From contig LSSL01006590.1 in NCBI GenBank assembly GCA_001953115.1, positions 1 to 26,196 on the forward strand: a stretch of 26,196 nucleotides of DNA, in the 5' to 3' direction. Position 1 is the stretch's first letter. Every line of letters begins with the position of its first letter. Made by a program: the position numbers and the translations under genes. Source of the stretch: Smittium mucronatum. Lineage: Eukaryota > Kickxellomycota > Harpellomycetes > Harpellales > Legeriomycetaceae. Below are positions 11,619 through 23,937 of this stretch, piece after piece. Under the pieces are notes generated by a model that saw only the letters and a program-made list of their open reading frames with translations, ran no database searches and had not been told where the DNA came from.

Positions 11619-11645
11619 AATAGAACTGATGAGTTGATTATTTAT

Positions 11646-11933
11646 TTACACGAGGATTATAACTTCAAAAGAGTATTTTTGACTTTGAATGATCGAGTGA
11701 GGTAAGGAGAAAAATCGGTTAAACAGAAAGGTATTTTTGAATAATTTATGTACTAAGGAAAAAGTAATATTATTTACCTTGCAAAATAAGAAATTGGCCA
11801 GCTTTCTGTTTTCTATACCCAAACTTTCTTTGATGCTTCGATTAGCCTCATCAATCGTTTCTTAACTATAAAAAATTTTCCATTCAAAATTATACAATTG
11901 TTCTAAAATGCTGATTATCCAATAAAACGCCAT
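11646..11933 (-). pseudogene. Exon-like ORF with one internal stop just upstream of RRP1
   Basis: From ATG at 11933 the minus strand reads 23 codons (beginning MAFYWIISILEQLY) to TAA at 11862-11864, then 71 open codons in the same frame to TAA at 11646. The middle part is markedly protein-like (ETIDEANRSIKESLGIE, then NRKLANFLFCK). A GTAAAT donor-like site follows LFCK, and a TTATAG acceptor-like site lies just before the internal stop. So it may be an exon with a 5' boundary I cannot place, or a decayed gene. The LGI...LA.F pattern faintly recalls the N-terminal region of Prp22/DHX8 helicases; that is only an impression. It ends about 28 nt before the RRP1 start codon and could instead belong to its 5' leader. 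Confidence 0.25.
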
Positions 11934-12303
11934 TAAAAATCAACTGAGATAAAAATTGAAAACTTTTTCATTTGTATTTAACAGGAAGTTCTGACTGTGT
12001 TATTATATTGGTCAAAATAGATCGTTAACTATTTTTTATTAAGCCAGTAACAAAACATTTTGATAAATAACAACTAGATCTTTCTAAATAATGGATAAAA
12101 ATACCGTTTAAATCTTTGCTCTCAAGAGGGCTTTTTTATAACTTTTTTATGTAATACCAATAGTTTATTCCTATTTTGACGTTTTACGTGAATTAGTATT
12201 ATATGTCCTACTAGCCAAAAAGAGTGGATTTTCTGTATTCATCTCATCAAAATTGTATATTCATATGAGATTATATTACCTATCTATAATTAAATGCCAA
12301 GTT

Positions 12304-12564
12304 TTAAGATGACGGAACAGCATATCGCAGATATAACTCGATTTTTCCAAAAAAATTTAAAGTAGAGATAACACCTGGGATTTCTGTTAATACTTCGATT
12401 AAACTCTTAAAGATCGTTTCTCGATCACTAATAAAACAGAAAATTGTTTAAGAAAGAGCGCATTTATGCTGAACATCTTATATTGATTTTTTAATTTTGT
12501 ATAGATATTTTCAAGCTAATTACCCAGTTAATATGCTGATAACGCTAAATATGAAAACATTTAT
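12304..12564 (-). pseudogene. Two phase-matched exon-like segments of an unrecognised gene
   Basis: Segment 12564-12524 follows an acceptor-like ATTTTATAG and reads INVFIFSVISILTG up to a GTAATT donor. After 96 nt an acceptor-like TTTTATTAG opens segment 12427-12304. It continues in the matching phase as DRETIFKSLIEVLTEIPGV, then ISTLNFFGKIELYLRYAVPSS and TAA. The join gives a hydrophobic helix followed by an alpha-helical, HEAT-like stretch. Splice-site style and intron length resemble RRP1's. I cannot name the family. Only 54 codons are seen, no upstream exon is convincing, and an alternative donor (CCCAG before GTGTTA) exists. It is either part of a gene with further unseen exons or a relic. 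Confidence 0.3.
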
Positions 12565-12823
12565 CTATAAAATATATTATGAAACAATATAATCAAATAT
12601 CACTTTCGGCTAAACCAGAGAAATTTTATAACATAGTCATTAATTAAATCCCATAGTTTAAATAAACTAACTGTCACTAGGAGAATCTATAATTTAATCC
12701 TGTACTATTCTGTCGTCTAACAAATATTTTTTTTAATTTAATAGTAAACCTATTATAAATTCTTTATATATGTATGTATATTATATACAGTAAAGTGTTA
12801 ATTCTTTTATAAAATCTACAAGA

Positions 12824-13102
12824 TTATGACCTTAATAATCCATGTAATGGATGATTCTTGATTTTTATATCTTTAATATCGGGATAGAGAAAGAAAATCT
12901 TTAAATTAAGAAATACTAGGCATCAGCGAAGTTGAATGAGCTTTATGAGGATGCTATTTAATATGATTATTATTACTCTGCCACTTCTCAAAAAAAGAAT
13001 TATTAAATAATATCCCTGTGGGGGGGGGGTGGCTTCTTGCTTAAGAAAGCACAAAAATAAATGAGATATAACAAGGTTCTTAGTTTTACTATATAATTTC
13101 AA
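12824..13102 (-). pseudogene. Open frame with a single stop, spanning a poly-C run
   Basis: From 13102 the minus strand is open for 59 codons to TGA at 12923-12925. It then stays open in the same frame for 32 more to TAA at 12824-12826. It reads through the ten-C run as EATPPPQG, and the second part contains PDIKDIKIKNHPLHGLL. There is no ATG at its head. A run this long with one stop is uncommon in such AT-rich DNA but not decisive. I recognise no family. Confidence 0.17.
13020..13029. repeat. G10 homopolymer
   Basis: Ten consecutive G in otherwise AT-rich DNA. It is followed by a short imperfect inverted repeat (GCTTCTT ... AAGAAAGC). Confidence 0.9.
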
Positions 13103-13527
13103 CTACGAGCTTTAAATGGAGAATTGAAATGAAAAAAAATAATAATTAGTCACGCATAGTCTTATTTATTAAATCTATTTTATATTAACAATGTTAAATT
13201 TAATGTTTTGAAGAATAATTAATAAAATGAGTGATTTTATAAAAACAAGGATTATATAGCTACAGTGGTTCTGATTTAAATAAAAAAAACTCTTTGGTAA
13301 CATAGGATTATTTTAAAAGATGGATTTTATACAATCTTAAACAATAAATCTGGCCTATAATCTTATTTACAAATAAATTAATCGTCATTTATTTCCAATA
13401 TTTAATAGAATTGAGATTATAATTATAAGATAAAACTGCTATAAGCAACAAAAAATGTTCAAATCTTACCTTAATTTTGATATTTTTTAAAAAAAACAAC
13501 CTCCAAAATTTTTTCGAAATTTTATTA

Positions 13528-13537
13528 CCCCCCCCCC
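13528..13537. repeat. C10 homopolymer
   Basis: Ten consecutive C directly after TTTTATTA, in very AT-rich surroundings. Confidence 0.9.
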
Positions 13538-13948
13538 TCTTAAAAAATAGAAAAAAGGGAAGTTGTTAATTAAGCTTTTCTAATTATTTCAAGGGTTTTT
13601 TTTTGAATAATATAAATATTATTGGGTACCAAATATATTGTATCAAAATCTAAGGGAAAAATGGCCTTATATAATAAAAATGATAGAAGGAGATATATCC
13701 ATTTTGAAAAAGGGTGTTACTTTTGAAACATTTTATTAATCTCTTTGCCATTTAAATAAAACAATTTTCTAACCTAAACACTTTTTCCTAAAAAATGTTA
13801 CAAAAAAAAGTTTTGTAAACTCTATAATCTAAAACCAAAATCAATTTTCAAATGATGGGTATAAAATAGCGCTTTTTCATGAAATTTTCAGTTTTTATGA
13901 AAAAAATATTTTCTGTTAAGAAAGTTTTATTTAAAAAAAATCCCTCAT

Positions 13949-13959
13949 CCCCCCCCCCC
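13949..13959. repeat. C11 homopolymer
   Basis: Eleven consecutive C, preceded by TCCCTCAT, about 420 bp from the C10 run on the same strand. Confidence 0.9.
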
Positions 13960-14374
13960 TTTCTATATCATCCTCAAAAAAATATCTTAATACATCATTT
14001 TAAGTCGATTGTTTTATATTGTATCAATTTTATTTGGAGCTAATTAAGTTATATGGAGTTTTATGAGAATTTTGTTATTATTATTTAATGCTTAATATTT
14101 TTTCCTCATATATTCAACATTTTGGAGACCAACAGTTTATTTTTTTAAAAATATTTAAGCCAGTATCTATATTAAAAAATAAAAAACTTTAAACTATTGC
14201 CAAAAATACATACAAAATTGCTTGTTTTTATGTTATCATTTTTTTCCAATTAAAACTTATAAATTCACTCAAAAGCTCCGTAATAATTCTATACTGATTT
14301 TATCAAATGAAAAATAAAGAAGATGACAAATCATTTAAAGACTTTTGATTAAGGGTTTAGAGATATTATCAAGG

Positions 14375-14418
14375 TATATATATATTGTTTATGTGAGACA
14401 CAGATATGTGTGTGTGTG
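14375..14418. repeat. (TA)n and (TG)6 microsatellites
   Basis: An alternating TA tract at about 14375-14385 and six TG units at 14407-14418, separated by a short non-repetitive stretch. Confidence 0.85.
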
Positions 14419-14534
14419 GCTTTTGTTGTAAATTTCAACTATAATTTTACTTTATTATGTTGAGTTTAATTTTTCTTAATTTATTTATTAAAAAAAGAAA
14501 AATTATTAATAATATAGTAAAAGGGTATACTTTA

Positions 14535-14556
14535 GGTTTAGTTTAGCAACTAAACC
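14535..14556. repeat. 8-bp hairpin containing a telomere-like word
   Basis: GGTTTAGT pairs exactly with ACTAAACC across a 6-nt loop, extendable with mismatches to 14531-14560. The right arm continues into CCCTAA, so it contains TAAACCCTAA, which resembles a plant-type telomere unit. Only about one and a half units are present, so it is not a telomere array. Confidence 0.65.
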
Positions 14557-15300
14557 CTAATTAAATAGGGATTATTGCCTCCATGGAATTCACAAAACCA
14601 AAAAACCCGTCTTTATATAATTTTAATGAAAATTTTAGAATCTATATATTTTGTGAGTTTCAGCTTGTAACTCATATTATACTTCCTATTGAATCATATT
14701 TCATTCTTTCAATGAAGCTTCTACGCCGATATGAGTTTGGCTTAAAATAATATCATAAATTTACAAGTGTTTAAGGCACCCTTTAATACTTTCGCTAAGA
14801 GTGCTATATGTTTGAAATCAATTGGATAAATAAAATTCGTGCTTTTGACTAAATCATTTAAATCCCCTCCAATCTATATATATAGGAGATACTATTTAAA
14901 AAATACGCCTAAAATAAGTTTTTCGAACAATAATAATAACTTATTTTTAAGATTATGAATAGATAAAAGAAAAAAAGAGTTAACTTCAAAATAAAAGTCT
15001 AATATTAAATGTGATCTTTACAGTCTTGCTGATTTTCATGAAAAAGATTGCTATTCTTGTAATAAATCCCGTTTAAAAATAATTTATAATTTAGTTAGTT
15101 AATAATTTGGTATAGAAATCTTTTTTTTAAGGAATAATTTATTTCTAAAGAAAAAACAATCTCAATCAATTTAAAAGCATATCCATAACTTATAATGTTA
15201 TCTAAAGGGGGGAGTAAAACTTTTCTGCGAATATTTTGATTTTAAATTTCATAACCAGGGCTTTAGTAATATATAAAAAGAAGGTCCCAGATAAAGAATA

Positions 15301-18300
15301 TCAATTTTTAATCACATTTGGCCTAAAATCATTTAAAGTTAAATTCAATAAAAAAAATTGGTATATTATAGCATCATTCACTTGATTTTTAATTTTTAAA
15401 AAATGATTTATAGAGCTACAATCTCATAACAACCTTTTTTCACATTGAATATTTTAGATTTTTATTTTTTATGAAATTCAGTAAGCAATTTAGAATTTTC
15501 TAAAAAAATCCCAAATATTGACTCAAAATAAAAATTAAAAATCACGCGTTTAAATTTTTTGACATTTGATAGTTTTAAATTTGAAAATTGAGATATATTT
15601 GCGAGTGTGATATAACTCATTTCCTGATGTATTATGTTCTATCTATGCTCGTTTTATTTAAATTTTCGTTTAAAAAATACAATATCATATGATACATTTA
15701 ACATTTCATAATGATAAAAAAAAATTTACGTTCAATAAATCCTATTTGCTTAAGGCTACATAAATAAATCGGAAATTATTTTTTTACAGCATTATCAATG
15801 AACTCATTCGGAGTTTTTTTTTTGCTACTCTTTACTAGTTATGTAAAATTTCTTGATTGATTTAACATTCAATTAGAAAGAATATGTATATAAATGTTGG
15901 TGAAGCGAATAGAGTTATACATCAAATTTACCTCCGAGACATTTCACTTAATATTTGAACACCGATATTTTATGATTAATTGATTTTAGAAAAAGTGGTA
16001 TATAGTGATGAAATGCTTTATTTTTACTAGTCATTTATTTTCAATATATTTTTTTAATAGGTATTTATTGTGGGAGAAACATCATGTAGGAATTCAGTAC
16101 TGGTGCTAGAAATCTAACGTGTTTCAAGATCTATTCAAAATTATCACATAAAAATAAAAAAATTTACGCTTATATTTTTTTCTATAATAAATTTTATAAT
16201 ATTTGATATTATTCTTGAATTAATATTTACAATTCGACAAAAATTGAAATTTTCTTGAGTGAAAATAGCCCCATATATTGAAGAATTCAACAAAAGTAAC
16301 TATGATGTTTCAAAATAATCCTACAAATATTTTTTTAATTAAAACTTTATCATAAAAAATATATTTTTTAGTGCGTATTTTTTAAAATTTTCACATTCAG
16401 TATTTAAAATTCTACTTATTATCCAGATTTTTATTTATTGTAAATTCATACTTTAAATTATAGGCTTGAAATTTTTTTAAGTTAGCTTATTAAAAAATAA
16501 AAAGAAGTTGTTTTAAAAGATTCAAATTATTTTATCATTCTTTTAAACACAATATTATTGATTTAAGCAATAATCACTAAATAAATTTCAATAAGGAAAA
16601 AATTCAGCAATTATTTAAAGTTTGGGGAGATATTTTATTTCTGCTTTTTAGTGATTATGAAATAATAATATTTAACGATTTTCGATCGAAATTTGAAATT
16701 TGAAACCAACCGGGAAAAATATATATATAATTCACCACTTTTATGTCATTATTTAAATTATTTTATCTGTAATTAATTTTTAGAAAAAATAGTAAAATTT
16801 TGAATTTTTATTGGATTTTAAACAAAATTTAGTTCCTCTATTTATTTTATTATAAAGAAATCAGAAAAAAAAATTCTAAAGTAAAAAGCAAAATTTTTCT
16901 TAAAACCTTCTCTATAAATAATCTTTATGTAAAAAAATACACTTCCTAAAACATTATTTATTACAAACAATATATTGCTATTTTATAAAATAAAAAATAC
17001 TATTTATAAAAATTTTACGTCTTAAAAATTTAGCTTAATTTTTTTTGAAATGATATTTTGGAATTTATAAAATTTTGGGTAAAATTTAAAGTAAAACTAA
17101 TTTTTGGGGTAGAAAAATAAAGTTTTGCAGTAAATCAGAAATTTATTAAAGAAGTTTGACATATTTTTAAAGACTTTTATTGCAGTATTTAGAAAATTAT
17201 AAAAAAACTTAATTCTTTTAGAGTACAAAAACTGATTTATAATTAATATTTTTAAAAATTAAATCTTCTATTTTCTGATATCAAACAATAATTTAATTAT
17301 GATTTTTTTATTGATAATTAAATTTTTGTATTGAATAAAAAATTATAGTCATTTATGTTCTGTTGGTGTAGTAAAAGTTTTTCTTGATTAAATATTATTA
17401 CGGGTTTATTTTTGTTTTTTTTTTATTAATTTTTTTTTTAAAAAAAAAATGTTATCCTACCTTTTATTGGTGGTTAAATTGACTAAAAATAGTTTTTTAA
17501 ATAGTTTTTCTTTATTTCAAACTTAAATTAAATTTCTAGAAAAAAATATTTTATTCTTAAACCTAAATTTATCAACCAATACAAAAATTTATTCATAATT
17601 TTTATCAAATTTCATTGATTTTTATATTTTCAATTCACTTTAGGATAATATGATGATTAGGATTATAACACTTTATAAAAATATCATTGGGACTGTTTCT
17701 TTAGTTATGGCTCAACTGTAAAGACGATAGGACTTTTTTTAATCGAATTTAATAAAAAAATTATACTATTAATTTTTATAAGTGTGTTTTTATACATAAA
17801 TATAATTTATTAGATACTTTTTCTATTAAAATAAAACTTTTACAAATAATGAAAATTTTCCCAATAATCGGGGTCGTTTTTTAATGAAAATAAAATTAAT
17901 AATTATTATAAAATATTATTGATTTATTTCAATGTATTCATAGTAATAATTCATAAAAAAATTGATTTTTTTTACTTCAACTCTTGCTTCTTTTTATGAT
18001 TTTTGATACCACAAATTGATTTAAAAGTCATTAGTAGTTTTTTATGATAACAAATTATATCTTAATTATGTATATTAAGTGATCCAATTAATACAATTAT
18101 ACGCAACTATGAGTTTAAATCATTTTATTTGCAGTTTTATCTATATTTATTTATAAATCTTGACAATTTTAACATTGATTTTTTAAAAAATTTCTGAAAA
18201 ATTTAAAAAACAGTTTTGGTAGGTAGAAAATAATTTTTTTTGTTTCAATTAAATAAAAAAAAATAGCAGCCAATTTTAAATAAATAAAAACTGTATCGGG

Positions 18301-21300
18301 GTTTCAAAAAAAACTCAAAAACTTAATAATGATTTTTTTTATCTACACACTACTTTTTCTAATTGAAAAAATGGATTTGCATTGATACAAGAGTATCATT
18401 AATAAAATTTCATACTTACATTAAAACGATCTATCAAATGTGAGAATGCTTTTTTTTATAATTTTATGCACCAGACCAATTAATAGTTTTTGATTCATCA
18501 AATAAAGACTCAAAAGATATAAATTATATTAATATGTAAAAAAAATTATGATTATAACTTGGAAATTTTTTTATTTATCTTTTTTTAATTATAATACAAG
18601 TTTTGCCGAAATCGATTTTTTATTAAAGCCGTTTGTTGGAAAGCTGCACCAAATAATTTAAGGGTATAAATTTTTATGAAAGTATTAGAAGGCTATTAGG
18701 AAGATAATTATGATAAATTTTGGATTTTTTTTTAAAAAAAGGATTTGACCATAAAAATGATGGAAGAATAATCCCTTATATAATATCAAAAAGCAAAGGA
18801 GAATTTTCAAAAACTAAATCTTATTTAACTTATGAATTTATCTAGTGGATTTAAATTAAGCTTTGTATCCAAACACTAATGATTATAAAAATTTATAAAA
18901 AAATTTCATTTTCATTTTCATTTTTATATTTGAATTTTCATTTTATTCTATTTTGGCTGTCAATAAAATGATATTATAATGATATAGAGTTCAGAAATTG
19001 AGAGTATTGCATATTTTTAAACTGAAGCATAGAGTTTTAAAATAACTAATATTTGGCAGATTAATTTTTTAAAAAATAAATTGGATTTAAATTAATATAA
19101 AATCACATTTTAAAATCCATAATACTAAATAAATATAGAGAATTATTATTAAGCTTTTGTTATATTTTAAAAAATTCATATTTATTTGATTTTTATTCCA
19201 CCAAAATCCCTCTATTAGTCTGGTAGTCTAATATAAAAATATTCAACTTTTTTTATAAAATGAATTTTTTAATAAAAATATTTTTCGAAAATTAGTATTT
19301 TTTAATGTCAATGAAGAAAATTTAATTCAATAATTTTTTTATTAGTAAATTTACATGACTTATTTGAAAGTCATTCTTGTAAAATAAATTTAAATACATT
19401 TTTGGTTTAATTTATAATTTTCAAAATTAGAACTATTTTACTTCTATAAATCAAATTATTAATATTTTTTTACAAAAACCGTGAGATTAAGGGGATTTTT
19501 TTTTTGATATATTACCTCTATTTTTTATAATAATATCTATTACTTATTTTAAATATAAATTTATTTGATAGGATGGAATTTTTTTATAACAAATTATCAT
19601 TTAATAGTATTTACAAGTAGAGTTATATCAATAAACATATACATATTTGAAAATAATTGAAATTCATCTAACTTAGGTATAATAAATTTATTATTGGTTT
19701 TATTTTATTTTTTAATCCGAAAAAAGTAAATGTAAAAAACGAAAAAATCAAATAAATCAAATATATAAAGCAAAAAAATTTGTTTTTCTAAATCATGTTA
19801 ATTTTATTTAATTTAAGTTTCTATTGGAATTTTAATTTTTACCTTCATTAATTATAGTAGCTTTATTTTCTTTTATCTATTCTAAAAATAAAAAAAACTT
19901 ATAGCATTTATAATTTGATTTAATTTTTTTTTTATAAATTTTTTTTCCTAAAGTTATTTGGTGTAGCGTCTTAAAAATATAGTATTCAAATTTTACTATC
20001 TATAATGCCATATCAATTAATTTCTTTTATTGATTCTTCAAATTTATTTTTAATAGACTGAGAATATTTTTTTTAAGAAAAAAAAAGATAATAAATATGT
20101 TACGCGTGTAAATTAACAAGAAAAATTAAAATAATTAGAAACTGTGGATACATTAAACGAAGCTTTATTGACAACTTAAATTAAGAAAATTTATATACTA
20201 TATATTAATGTAAAATAATTAGATTCTCATTTCTTTCTTAAATCGAACAGAAAAATATATAGTAAATATGCTGTTGAAAAGATTTTGAATATAGAATAAT
20301 TCTAAATTTCTCTGAAAACTTTTATTATTATACAAAAACTGAATTTAGTTACCGTATTTTTATATAAAAAAAATACAAAATTATCAAAAGTTCTAGATAT
20401 AATCTATATTTTATAACGCAAAATAAACCAAAAAAAATAATCCCTTTTTTAAATTTAATATAATTTAAAAAAAAATTATTACTACATATTGCGGTTAAAA
20501 AAAATAAAAATAAAATATGCATTTTTTGATTTTCATTAATTATTTTATATAAAAAACATAATAAAAAAACTTTTTTACATAACTTTTTGAGAAAAAAAAA
20601 TCAAAGTTGAAAAAGCCTTCTGCATTTAGCATTTTAATGCACTTTTTACTATTAATTTAAAAATACATTAGAGTAATATTCTATCATTAATATTAAATTA
20701 AGGGGTAGAAACTCTCACCAAATGAACAATGAAATTAAAATTATATAGTTTTAATAGATCAAAATTGAATAAATTTTTTCAATATATATTTATATATACA
20801 CTTAACATACGATAAATACGGGAGTTATAAGGGATACTTATGATATTATTTTTTAATTAAATTATTTGATTTATTTTTTAACTCTAGTGATATAATCGAA
20901 AAAATCATAATAATTTTTTTCGTAAGAAATTTGCTAAAAATTATGGTAAAATGCTTTTTTTAAATAAATTCACCAAAAATTAATAAAAACCTAAAAATTC
21001 CATAAATTTTGAAAAAAATTAAATAAATGAATTTATAAAAATACTATTTTATCGTAAGATTCCAATAATATTTCTTGAATACTCTTAAATAAAATTATAT
21101 TATATCAATATTCAAGTGAATTAAATTAGAAAGCTAAATATAAACACGAAAAAATGCTATTTTATTACTTTTGAGTCCAAAAATAGCATATTATTTTATT
21201 GATACTTGTTATGCTACGTTCTATAGTTAATAAATAATCAATTAATTTAGTCAATTTAAAATTTTTTACACTTTTTTTGTGGATTTAATATTTATGTTTA

Positions 21301-22531
21301 TTTTTTTATATAATTTGGGAAATTTTGAGTAATGTAAAATATAGTTTTTTTTATTAATATTAAAAATAATTTTTATAAGATCAATGAATTTTAGTTTCAA
21401 ATTCTAATACTTTTTGTAAATAAGAGAACCAGCCAATATTTTATTATAGATTTTTTTGGGAATAATAACTAAAACTAAAAATGAAGATTTGATTATCACT
21501 AAAAAATAAACATATGATATACCTCCGTTATTTTCAGAAAATATTACGGCTTTTAAACTTTTTTATAGGTCTTTTTGATCAATAACTCTTAAAAAACATC
21601 ATTTTTTATAAAAAAAAGGATATTGATAGGATCCTGCAATTTATTATTTTAAAATATGTGCTTTGATGATAGTAATTTTTGGATTTTTATCATTAATATC
21701 ATAAAATTCTTTTTTAGGTATCAATATTGTTTTAGAATTAAATCTTATCATTAATATTAATAATTTTGTTTTTCAAAGATAAATAATAAGTTTTTTTCAA
21801 AAATAAATAATTTATGTCAAGTGTGCAAAAAATTGTATTTCAGAGGAATTTCTTAAAAGAATAAATGCTTTTAATAAGTGCTAATCATAGTTAAAAATAG
21901 ATTGAATAATTACAATACTGGAAAAAAATTCACTTTTATAAAAAATCCCGAAGCTGGCTCCGATAAAATTTTGGATAAATAAAAGGGAGTGACCCAAATT
22001 TTTATTTTAAAAAAGTCTTGAATTAATATTATATAAATTGAAATATAACAAAATATTTTTCTTAATATTAAATAGCTTTGATTTATTTTATTTGTATATT
22101 TAATACGATAATATAATAATAATAAATTCTATAATGCCAAATTCGGAATTAATTAATGAAATGATAGGTTATTATAAATTTTTTTAGGAAATTCTAGGAA
22201 TTCTTTTCCAAAACTTTCTACTTTTCAAATCTTATAAAAAATTTTGATAAATCAGAATTAAATTTAAATCAAAAAATTAATATAATTTCAAGTAAAATAA
22301 AAAGCGTATTGTAGGATTTTCGCTTCTAAATTTATTTCCGTTGAATTGGATTAGTTATTTTTTCAAAAAAAAATAGTGGGGATGAGTTATAATTGACTTT
22401 GAATTTTTCTAATATATTTTTTATAGGCATTAAGAAATTTTTATAAGGATAAAGTGAAGTTTATTCTAAAAAAATATTTAGACAAAGTATCCTATATTTT
22501 TCAGAAAAAAAATGAGTTTAAAAATTGAACT
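15301..22531. other. Gene-free, extremely AT-rich stretch
   Basis: Stops in all frames and almost no G or C over long spans. I see no gene and no RNA gene. A TTTCAT hexamer is repeated three times at about 18904-18923. A small richer island near 17690-17735 contains a word resembling a tRNA A-box but no tRNA fold. Confidence 0.7.
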
Positions 22532-22686
22532 ACACCTTTTCAATACCAAATTCGGAAAATGTAAATTAAATTATAAAAAAAGTAAATTTAAATTGGACAC
22601 AGTGCATTTATATTCAAAAAATGTTAAAATAAATTGGGAAAAAGTGTCATATATTCCAGAATAAGTGATTTGCGGTTCGAAAAAAG
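22532..22686 (+). repeat. Left copy of a diverged inverted repeat (about 155 bp)
   Basis: Aligns along its whole length with the reverse complement of 23781-23937 with few small gaps, at roughly three-quarters identity by eye. Exact shared words include CAAATTCGGAAAA, AATTGGACACAGT, ATTCAAAAAA and GTTCGAAAAAA, in the same order. No reading frame is preserved. Weaker similarity may extend further out. It could be an old transposon arm or a dispersed repeat family member. Confidence 0.8.
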
Positions 22687-22798
22687 TGGGTTTCAATTTG
22701 GTATAGGTATTAAATAGTTATAAAAATATATACATAAATTTTTGATACAATTATATATGATTCGAAGTTAAAATAATCATCTATTATATTATAAAAAC

Positions 22799-22814
22799 AG
22801 CGAATATATTCGCT
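22799..22814. repeat. Perfect 16-bp palindrome
   Basis: AGCGAATATATTCGCT is its own reverse complement. It sits about 110 bp inside the left repeat arm. Confidence 0.9.
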
Positions 22815-23073
22815 TCTTATTTTTTAAACATTATAAACCTCGTGATGATAAAAAAAAAAAAATTTCATGTTTCAATTATTTAATCACATCAAACGAAAAA
22901 TCGTGTATAATATTAAACGAGTCAGGTTTTCTGAAAACGATCGAAGCTAAGCTTAAAAAATATAATGTTAAAAATTTCATAAATACACGAAAAACTAGTT
23001 CTAATTTAATTATAATATATAGTCTTTTTTTGGATTATATTATAAAAAACATGCGCAAAAACATTTCATAATA

Positions 23074-23117
23074 GTTTTGAGGTTATCAAGTTGTAAAATT
23101 CTGATAATTCTCAAAAC
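23074..23117. repeat. Bulged hairpin, about 14 bp
   Basis: GTTTTGAG and TTATCA pair with TGATAA and CTCAAAAC, with a small internal bulge and a 13-nt loop. Function unknown. Confidence 0.7.
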
Positions 23118-23780
23118 CATTGTATGTTTTCATGTAGTTTTTACCAAAAAATTTAATTTAAAGTGCCAAAAAGTTATACTTAGTTTGGTGTATAGAGGGG
23201 ATTATTTCCCATTTATGTTATATTTATCGAAAATATTTGTAGCCAAATAAATGAAATTCTTCAAAACCTTACTTCAATAAACCAATTAAAATTCATAGTC
23301 CATAATTTAGCAGTATAAACATAGTGATTAAATATCGTCTGTAAAAAATTGGTTTCAGAGGTATCCATATAAAGTTATCCAGTATTGTAAATTAGTAAAA
23401 AACAATTAAATAATTAAGCCCATGATTAATAGTTTTTTCATTTATTAAAAATTGATATTTTAATTAAACACACAGCCTTGTATTTGCTATTAAAAAAGCA
23501 CCATCTTTAAGTGGAAATATATTTTATAACCATAAACGTAAAAGTAACAGCAATTCTATCCGTTTAAATACACATTTAGATTAAATTACTAGTTTTATTC
23601 TGTCTTGGGTTTTTGGGGGTTATAAGTGAACTTAAACCATGGTATAAATATAGCTTTTCAAAATTCTTTAATAAAAAATTAGCTAACTCATATTTTATAC
23701 TTATGTTCTAATTTGAACCATAAATATAATACTGGGAATGATGTCTTAAAGCTATACATGATTTCCGAATTAGGAATTAA

Positions 23781-23937
23781 TTTTTTTCGAACTTGAAGTC
23801 ACTTATTGTGGAATTGATAGCCCTTTTTCTCAATTGATTTTTGCTTTTTTTGAATCTAAATGTACTGTGTCCAATTGAAATTTAATTTTTTTTCAATTGA
23901 TTTTCATTTTTTCCGAATTTGATAGTGAAAAGATGTG
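23781..23937 (-). repeat. Right copy of the diverged inverted repeat
   Basis: Reverse-complement partner of 22532-22686. The two arms are separated by about 1.1 kb without coding capacity. The collinear order of shared words and the non-AT words within them (GGACACAGT, TTCGGAAAA) make chance AT-rich similarity unlikely. No target-site duplication is evident at the outer ends. Confidence 0.8.

Larger units (their letters stand above)
11934..15300. other. Intermediate-complexity region upstream of RRP1 with fragmentary coding-like patches
   Basis: Richer than the flanking desert but without an intact gene. Besides the listed segments, minus-strand fragments include 12074-12238 (HSFWLVGHIILIHVKRQN, one internal TGA) and 14672-14752 (FKPNSYRRRSFIERMKYD, then TGA). 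The coding-like pieces found are all on the minus strand, like RRP1. The region also holds G/C homopolymers and short TA/TG microsatellites. A decayed large gene, or a real gene with poorly visible exons, would both fit. Confidence 0.4.
22687..23780. other. Spacer between the inverted repeat arms, non-coding
   Basis: No open frame of note. It contains a perfect 16-bp palindrome (22799-22814) and a bulged hairpin (23074-23117). If the arms bound an element, this would be a non-autonomous interior. Confidence 0.5.

Noticed and set aside
14549..14560. Telomere-like TAAACCCTAA
   Set aside because: Only about one and a half units, explained by a local hairpin; no array.
17700..17735. tRNA-like A-box word (TGGCTCAACTG)
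   Set aside because: No matching B-box, acceptor stem or anticodon arm can be folded around it.
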